Below, in pieces: positions 60,112 through 64,000 of a stretch of DNA of 64,000 nt (position 1 is its first letter; each line of letters starts with the position of its first letter). The notes beneath the pieces are model-generated. The model saw only the letters and a program-made list of their open reading frames with translations. It was not told where the DNA came from and made no database searches. Location of the stretch: positions 2,170,001-2,234,000 of the forward strand of contig NZ_CP132938.1 in the NCBI RefSeq assembly GCF_040358255.1, read 5' to 3'. Made by a program: the position numbers and the translations under genes. The DNA comes from Tunturibacter gelidoferens. GTDB taxonomy: Bacteria; Acidobacteriota; Terriglobia; Terriglobales; Acidobacteriaceae.

Positions 60112-60774
60112 TCAATCGGCGCTTACCGATTGATGACCGTGCAGGAGATGAGCGATGGGTTCGGGAGTTGGCTGGTGGCGGAGAAGCCACTCTGCGAAGA
60201 ACAGGTTTGGTACCCAACAGGCCCAGGCGATAATTCGATAGCTTGTCGAGAAGGAAAGTCCAGTGAGCGGCAGAAGTGGAAGGTAGATGCGAAGAGTGAT
60301 CGCAGCCGCCGTGAGGGCGAAGCTTCTGATCATCCATCTGCGATGGGCGATTACTTTGCCGGAACGAATCGTGAAGTAGCCCGCGGCGGTGGAGCCGACC
60401 CAGAGAAAGCCGAGTGTGAGGAAACCCGCGGAAGAGATGGCTCCTGCCTGCGCATGGGCTGCTATGGGTAACGAGGCCAACCATCCCAAAAGGACCGCGC
60501 CGCAATAGATCCTTCCTATCCAGCGATGCATAGGAAGCCAACGCTGTCTTATGAGAGGAAGGAACTGCCAGGGGCCAGTCAGAAGCGCGATGGAAGCAAA
60601 GATTGCATGAGCGATGAGCCACTTGTGGCGTAGCTGAAAGTTCGGAAGGCCGGCGGGAAAAGGGACTTTGGGCAGGGCGTAGCGAAGCGATGCCAAACCA
60701 ACCAGGGTTGCGAGAAGCGCCAGGAGCGCCCAACGCCATGAGACAAGCCTTGAACTCGATGCAGCCTGAGGCAT
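60112..60774 (-). CDS. DUF2306 membrane protein
   Basis: A 220-residue protein with about six helices. Family features are HKWLIAHAIFASIALLTGPW near the first third, RWLPMHRWIGRIYCGAVLLG and VIAHRRWMIRSFALTAAAIT; the conserved histidines suggest a haem- or metal-linked membrane protein, but no function is proven. GGAGG precedes the ATG at 60774. An overlapping + strand open frame (59920-60471) is judged a shadow. Codon usage is less skewed than in the main part of the window. Confidence 0.9.
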   Translation of the reverse strand: MPQAASSSRLVSWRWALLALLATLVGLASLRYALPKVPFPAGLPNFQLRHKWLIAHAIFASIALLTGPWQFLPLIRQRWLPMHRWIGRIYCGAVLLGWLASLPIAAHAQAGAISSAGFLTLGFLWVGSTAAGYFTIRSGKVIAHRRWMIRSFALTAAAITLRIYLPLLPLTGLSFSTSYRIIAWACWVPNLFFAEWLLRHQPTPEPIAHLLHGHQSVSAD

Positions 60775-61145
60775 GAATTCCTCCCGTGTCGGTAGAACGT
60801 CTAAAGCGACCGGTTGGTTCCACGCTTTACGATTTTGGGCGGACGCGTATCTTTTTGATCTGAAGAGCGGAAGAAGCAAAATTTTTTCTGGACGATCTGT
60901 CGAATTCCGGTTCGGTCGTTCGACTATGTAGTGAAGGCAGGCAAGAGGCCCGCCTGAGACCGTTACAGGAGAGATGATGACGCAGTATTTGGTCGCTACT
61001 CACCACCCCGACAACTTCGACTCGTCCACAGAGGGCGAAGCGATCCAACTGCGCTTTCAATCCGAGTTCACCGGTTAGTCAACAAAAATAGCTAAACCCG
61101 AAGATAAGCCACCCAACCATCGCTCAACCCAAAGGAGATTCCGCA
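60775..61145 (+). other. Intergenic region containing a YCII remnant
   Basis: Apart from the truncated YCII-like frame at 60974-61078 no gene is seen. From about 60970 the local bias changes: the + strand becomes C-rich instead of G-rich. Confidence 0.4.
60974..61078 (+). pseudogene. Truncated YCII-domain gene remnant
   Basis: A 34-codon frame with a strong ribosome binding site (CAGGAGAG). The first residues, TQYLVATHHPDNFDSST, match the start of stand-alone YCII-family proteins, which normally run to about 120 residues. Here the similarity fades after EGEAI and a stop occurs at 61076. The intact YCII gene 67 bases downstream starts afresh. I read this as a 5' fragment left by deletion or recombination; a genuine 34-residue peptide is less likely. 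Confidence 0.55.
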
Positions 61146-61583
61146 ATGCGATTCATGGTCATCGTCAAATCAACCCCAGAGGCAGACAAAAAAGGCGCCC
61201 TCCCCGATCCACAGATGTTGCAGGAGATGGGCAAGTTTAACGAAGAGCTCATCAAGGCTGGCGTCGTGCTCGCCATGGATGGCCTCCATCCCAGCTCCAA
61301 AGGCGCACGCGTCAAATTTTCCGGCACGTCTCGTACCGTCATCGACGGCCCCTTCACCGAGGCCAAGGAGCTCATCGCCGGCTTTTGGATCTGGCAAGTC
61401 AAGTCCCTTGAAGAGGCCATTGAGTGGGTCAAGCGCTGCCCCAACCCCCACGGCGGCGAGTCCGAGATCGAAATCCGCCAGGTCTTTGAGATGGAAGACT
61501 TCGCACCCGTCCTGTCCAAAGAGGAGATTCAGTACAAAGTAGCGAAACGGGCTGAGCTGCCGAATCAGCCCGTCAGCAAATAG
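61146..61583 (+). CDS. YCII-related (YciI/DGPF) protein
   Basis: A 145-residue protein of the YCII family. RFMVIVKSTPEADKKGALPD, the DGPFTEAKELIAGFWIWQ segment (the DGPF motif) and WVKRCPNPHGGESEIEIRQV are typical. Members are dimeric alpha-beta barrel proteins, often encoded beside ECF41 sigma factors; no activity is proven for this branch. AAAGGAG lies eight bases before the ATG. Third codon positions are strongly C-rich although the gene is on the + strand, unlike nearly all other + strand genes here, which are G-rich; this suggests recent transfer or inversion. Confidence 0.93.
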   Translation: MRFMVIVKSTPEADKKGALPDPQMLQEMGKFNEELIKAGVVLAMDGLHPSSKGARVKFSGTSRTVIDGPFTEAKELIAGFWIWQVKSLEEAIEWVKRCPNPHGGESEIEIRQVFEMEDFAPVLSKEEIQYKVAKRAELPNQPVSK

Positions 61584-61631
61584 CCGCTCTTGCATCCACG
61601 GATTGAAGCGGTAGTGGTGCGCGCGTTTTTT

Positions 61632-61660
61632 CCGATGCCGGCCCGACGGGCTGGCATCGG
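61632..61660. repeat. Strong hairpin between YCII and DHFR-like genes
   Basis: CCGATGCC and GGCATCGG enclose G-GCCC-GAC-GGGC-T, giving a 13-pair stem with one G-U and a 3-base loop. No T run follows in either direction. Possible terminator or mRNA processing site for the YCII gene. Confidence 0.5.
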
Positions 61661-61703
61661 GGTTGCCACGAGCCCAGGGGCAGGACTCGAAAGGAACTCA
61701 GTC

Positions 61704-62291
61704 ATGAGAAAGATCAATGTGCTTGAATTTGTCTCACTTGATGGCGTCATCGAAGCCCCAGGCGACCCAGAGGAAGATACCAGTGGCCCGCCATGGTGGA
61801 TACGTATGCATTCCGACCCAGTTAGTTCAGCGGCCGTAAAAAAGCAGATGAACATGCCGTTTGACTTGTTGCTAGGGCGCATAACGTTTGATCTTTGGGC
61901 ACAATTCTGGCCGCAACATAATGACATTTGGCCAGGCGTCAACTCAGCGACCAAGTACGTCGCCTCGAATACCGTGACTTCTCACGAATGGCAGCCGTCC
62001 GTGTTTCTCAACGGAGATATTGCCAAAAAAATCGCTGAACTTAAGCAACAGGAAGGCCCGGATTTGCACGTTTATGGAAGCGCAAATCTCGTGCAGACGC
62101 TTATGAAGCATGATCTGGTCGATGCGTTCTGGTTGAAGATATTTCCGATCACGTTGGGCGGTGAAAAACGATTGTTTGCCGAGGGCACGATCCCGGCGGC
62201 ATTCAAGGTGACGGAGAGCACAGTCACCTCGAAGGGCGTGATTTTCGTGAACTACGAGCGTGCAGGCGCGGTCCAAACCAGAAGTCTATGA
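61704..62291 (+). CDS. Dihydrofolate reductase-family (RibD C-terminal-like) protein
   Basis: A 195-residue protein with the DHFR/RibD-C fold: [20 protein letters not shown] at the start, [18 protein letters not shown], and the cofactor-site segment [20 protein letters not shown] followed by [15 protein letters not shown]. Stand-alone members are widespread and often next to YCII and glyoxalase genes; the true substrate is unknown. AAGGA lies eight bases before ATG 61704. A second member of the family begins at 63832. Confidence 0.92.
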   Translation: MRKINVLEFVSLDGVIEAPGDPEEDTSGPPWWIRMHSDPVSSAAVKKQMNMPFDLLLGRITFDLWAQFWPQHNDIWPGVNSATKYVASNTVTSHEWQPSVFLNGDIAKKIAELKQQEGPDLHVYGSANLVQTLMKHDLVDAFWLKIFPITLGGEKRLFAEGTIPAAFKVTESTVTSKGVIFVNYERAGAVQTRSL

Positions 62292-62792
62292 ACATCTGGC
62301 GGAGGACTCCGGCTTCGCGTGGATGGCTCGATAGACCAAACAAAAAAAGAGGGCTGGGTGTTGTATACGTCGTACGCGGCGAGATTCCGAAGACCGCATA
62401 AACACGGTATCCCGAAGGTCGCGGCGGCGATGGTAGTGGGAAGGGGCTGGGCGCTTGTCCCTTGAACGAGTCAGTAGAGAATCGCGGCTGTTGCCAGGAG
62501 TTTTTGCCATGTTCGCAGGATTTTTGAGTGGCGCCTTCATCTTCGTTTGTATTCGTACGGCGGGGGAGTTGTTGTCATGGCGAGAGATAAGGAGACGGCT
62601 TGACACTGTACCTACCGGTGGGTATGTTGGTGGCCAGAATTTGCCTGACGGGTTTTTACTTCGGAAGTGAACTTGATCCGGGTTCGTGCGTAGTCAGTGC
62701 AGGACGGGGCTTCGTGATTGCCGGCTGGGCCTGGCCGATTTGCGGGGACCGTCGAGATGCTTTCTGTTTCATCAACCAAAGGAGAGAAGACG
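62292..62792. other. Intergenic region, no gene recognised
   Basis: Open frames of 60-110 codons exist on both strands, but none has a recognisable domain or consistent codon bias. Nothing else is seen. Confidence 0.4.
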
Positions 62793-63587
62793 ATGACGCT
62801 TAATAATGGGAAGGCCGGGCCCTCGAATTTTGTCTGGTATGAGCTGGTGACCTCGGATGCGAAGGCGGCTGAGGCCTTCTATCGCGGCGTGGTGGGGTGG
62901 GAGGCGGATACGCAGGCGGGCGTGACTCCGGGGGAACCTTACACCATCTTGAAGGCGGGAAAGGTGCCGGTTGCGGGGATGATGGCGATGCCGAAGGAGT
63001 TCTTTACCGGTGGGACGAAGCCGGGATGGATCGGCTATATCGGGGTTGATGACGTGGAACGATTTACGAAGCGGGTGCAGGAGGCGGGTGGGAAGCTGCA
63101 TCGTCCGGTTCGGGAGATTCCGAGTGTTGGGAGTTTTTCGGTGGTGGCCGATCCGCAGGGAACGGTGTTTGTGCTGTTTCAGCCGAAGGAGGGAGCAGAG
63201 AGACCGCCGGAGCCGCCGGCGGGGACGCCTGGCTATACGAGCTGGCATGAGCTGCATGCTGTGGATGGGAAGTCGGCGTTCGAGTTTTACTCCGGAATGT
63301 TCGGCTGGAAGAAGACTGAGGCGATGGATATGGGGCCGATGGGGGTGTATCAGATGTTCGCGGCAGATGGGCCTCCGATTGGCGGGATGATGACTGCTGA
63401 GGATCAGGCGAATCGTCCGGGTTGGATTTACTACTTCAATGTGGAGAGCGCGGAGGCGGCGGCGGGGAGAGTGAAGGAGAAGGGCGGCAAGGTGTTGATG
63501 GGGCCGCATGAGGTTCCGGGCGGGAGTTGGATTGTGCAGGGGATCGATCCGCAGGGGGCTCTGTTTGCGGTGGTTGGGCCTAAGTAG
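62793..63587 (+). CDS. VOC-family protein with two glyoxalase-like domains
   Basis: A 264-residue protein made of two vicinal-oxygen-chelate domains. Domain 1 begins FVWYELVTSDAKAAEAFYRG and domain 2 begins YTSWHELHAVDGKSAFEFYS; each ends with a DPQG-type strand (VADPQGTVFVLFQP and GIDPQGALFAVVGP). Such proteins act in detoxification or antibiotic resistance, or are CFP30B-like proteins. The usual metal ligands are only partly kept, so catalysis is not assured. AAAGGAGAG precedes the ATG at 62793. Confidence 0.93.
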   Translation: MTLNNGKAGPSNFVWYELVTSDAKAAEAFYRGVVGWEADTQAGVTPGEPYTILKAGKVPVAGMMAMPKEFFTGGTKPGWIGYIGVDDVERFTKRVQEAGGKLHRPVREIPSVGSFSVVADPQGTVFVLFQPKEGAERPPEPPAGTPGYTSWHELHAVDGKSAFEFYSGMFGWKKTEAMDMGPMGVYQMFAADGPPIGGMMTAEDQANRPGWIYYFNVESAEAAAGRVKEKGGKVLMGPHEVPGGSWIVQGIDPQGALFAVVGPK

Positions 63588-63664
63588 GTACTGCTTTGGA
63601 GACGGCAGTAGATTCTCCCGTTGCAGAGCGACAGAAAGAAGACAGGGGCACCAGCAAAGACGAG

Positions 63665-63728
63665 ATGCGGGGGTTTCTCCAACTGCGCTGCTCACGGTGA
63701 GACTGTGAGCAGCTTCGGTCGAAATGAC
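63665..63728 (+). repeat. Hairpin repeat family 1, copy H
   Basis: ATGCGGGGGTTTCTCC head, stem GCTGCTCAC (63687-63695), loop GGTGAGACT, stem GTGAGCAGC, perfect over 9 pairs, then TTCGGTCGAAATGAC. Unlike the other copies an inserted A after CTCC breaks the open reading frame seen through them, so the structure, not a peptide, is what is kept. Confidence 0.85.
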
Positions 63729-63747
63729 CGTTTTTTTGTTGGACTGG

Positions 63748-63800
63748 AGGACAAGCAAAGGCAACGGCAAAGGCAAAGGCAACGCAACGACAAAGGCAAC
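63748..63800 (+). repeat. Low-complexity AAAGGCAACGGC-type tract
   Basis: Repeated AAAGGCAACGG and AAAGGC units. Similar, shorter A-rich tracts lie before copies A, B, C, E, F and G of family 1, so this tract probably belongs to the same element type. Confidence 0.65.
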
Positions 63801-63831
63801 GGCGACTACGGCAGAGATAAAGGAGAGTGGA

Positions 63832-64000
63832 ATGCAGAGAGTGATGGTGTTCAACAACGTGTCAGTTGATGGCTACATTGCGGATGAGAAGGGCGACATG
63901 AGCTGGGCTCGTAATGATGACGCAGAGTGGAATGAGTTTGTACAAGGCAATGCCAGCGGGAAGGGCATGCTTTTGTTTGGACGGAAGACGTACGACCTGA
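63832..64000 (+). CDS. Dihydrofolate reductase-family protein (cut by window end)
   Basis: The first 56 codons are present. RVMVFNNVSVDGYIADEKGD, then ARNDDAEWNEF and GMLLFGRKTYDL, match the N-terminal half of DHFR/RibD-C-like proteins. AAAGGAGAG lies before the ATG. It is the second such gene within 2.2 kb, after the one at 61704, with which it shares fold but little sequence. Confidence 0.9.
   Translation, partial: MQRVMVFNNVSVDGYIADEKGDMSWARNDDAEWNEFVQGNASGKGMLLFGRKTYDL

Noticed and set aside
59920..60471. Long + strand open frame between DUF488 and the YCII region
   Set aside because: It lies antisense to a clear DUF2306 gene with good ribosome binding site and domain motifs; the frame itself has no recognisable domain.
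62455..62670. 71-codon open frame with one hydrophobic stretch
   Set aside because: No ribosome binding site, no known family, and inconsistent codon bias; kept as gene-free.

Overview
This looks like a chromosomal window from an acidobacterium of the Terriglobia type (Edaphobacter, Granulicella or Terriglobus-like). The inference rests on a high-GC genome, a VWFA-related protein of the kind abundant in Acidobacteria (40467-41504), an ADOP/MacB-type permease without its own ATPase (34526-36964), a Gram-negative outer-membrane assembly set, and intergenic DNA crowded with short structured repeats. No rRNA, tRNA, integrase, insertion sequence or CRISPR array was recognised. The + strand is visibly G-rich over C in genes of both orientations up to about 60.8 kb, as expected for a leading strand.

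Layout. 1-650 is gene-free and carries intergenic repeat debris. 651-5251 holds an SDR oxidoreductase, a FucP-like sugar transporter, a GT-C-like membrane protein and RNase PH. 5319-8128 is a two-component system (cytoplasmic histidine kinase plus NtrC-type sigma-54 activator) preceded by repeated candidate operator sites. 8394-15614 has a UBP-type zinc finger, an acyltransferase, a CDGSH protein, a CocE-type hydrolase, a Nudix hydrolase, an amidohydrolase and an alpha/beta hydrolase. 15803-18373 has an AsmA-like protein, a COG4280-like permease and a 73-residue membrane protein that appears to start at ATA. 18567-21866 is a MoxR-like ATPase, a secreted protein and a VWA protein in one operon. 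21984-27624 contains a TPR protein, a thioesterase, a cysteine-free Mrp ATPase and the heat-shock genes hrcA, grpE and dnaJ.

27907-34197 has a permease, rsmE with an ICMT-type methyltransferase, an AI-2E family permease that probably starts at CTG, aroK, a tiny membrane protein and a GIY-YIG protein next to a G-rich minisatellite. 34526-42656 has the ADOP permease, three AhpD/CMD-type proteins around an APC permease, a VWFA protein, and an ECF sigma factor with its small partner. 43048-52905 has a ThiF/MoeB-type E1 enzyme and an Omp85 / SurA-like / TamB operon for outer-membrane biogenesis. 52993-59127 has a BON protein, a UbiA-type prenyltransferase, CsbD, a 49-residue membrane protein, pheA and lon. 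The end (59381-64000) holds DUF488, DUF2306, YCII, two DHFR/RibD-like proteins and a double-VOC protein. The segment around 61 kb has opposite base skew and includes a truncated YCII remnant.

The most unusual signal is not a gene. Two unrelated dispersed intergenic repeat families each contain a hairpin whose stem differs from copy to copy while pairing is kept and the loop stays constant. This compensatory pattern points to selection on, or a copying mechanism through, the folded form. One family (about 70 bp) has copies from 1.6 to 63.7 kb. The other (about 100 bp, sometimes as head-to-head pairs of about 200 bp) occurs at four loci.
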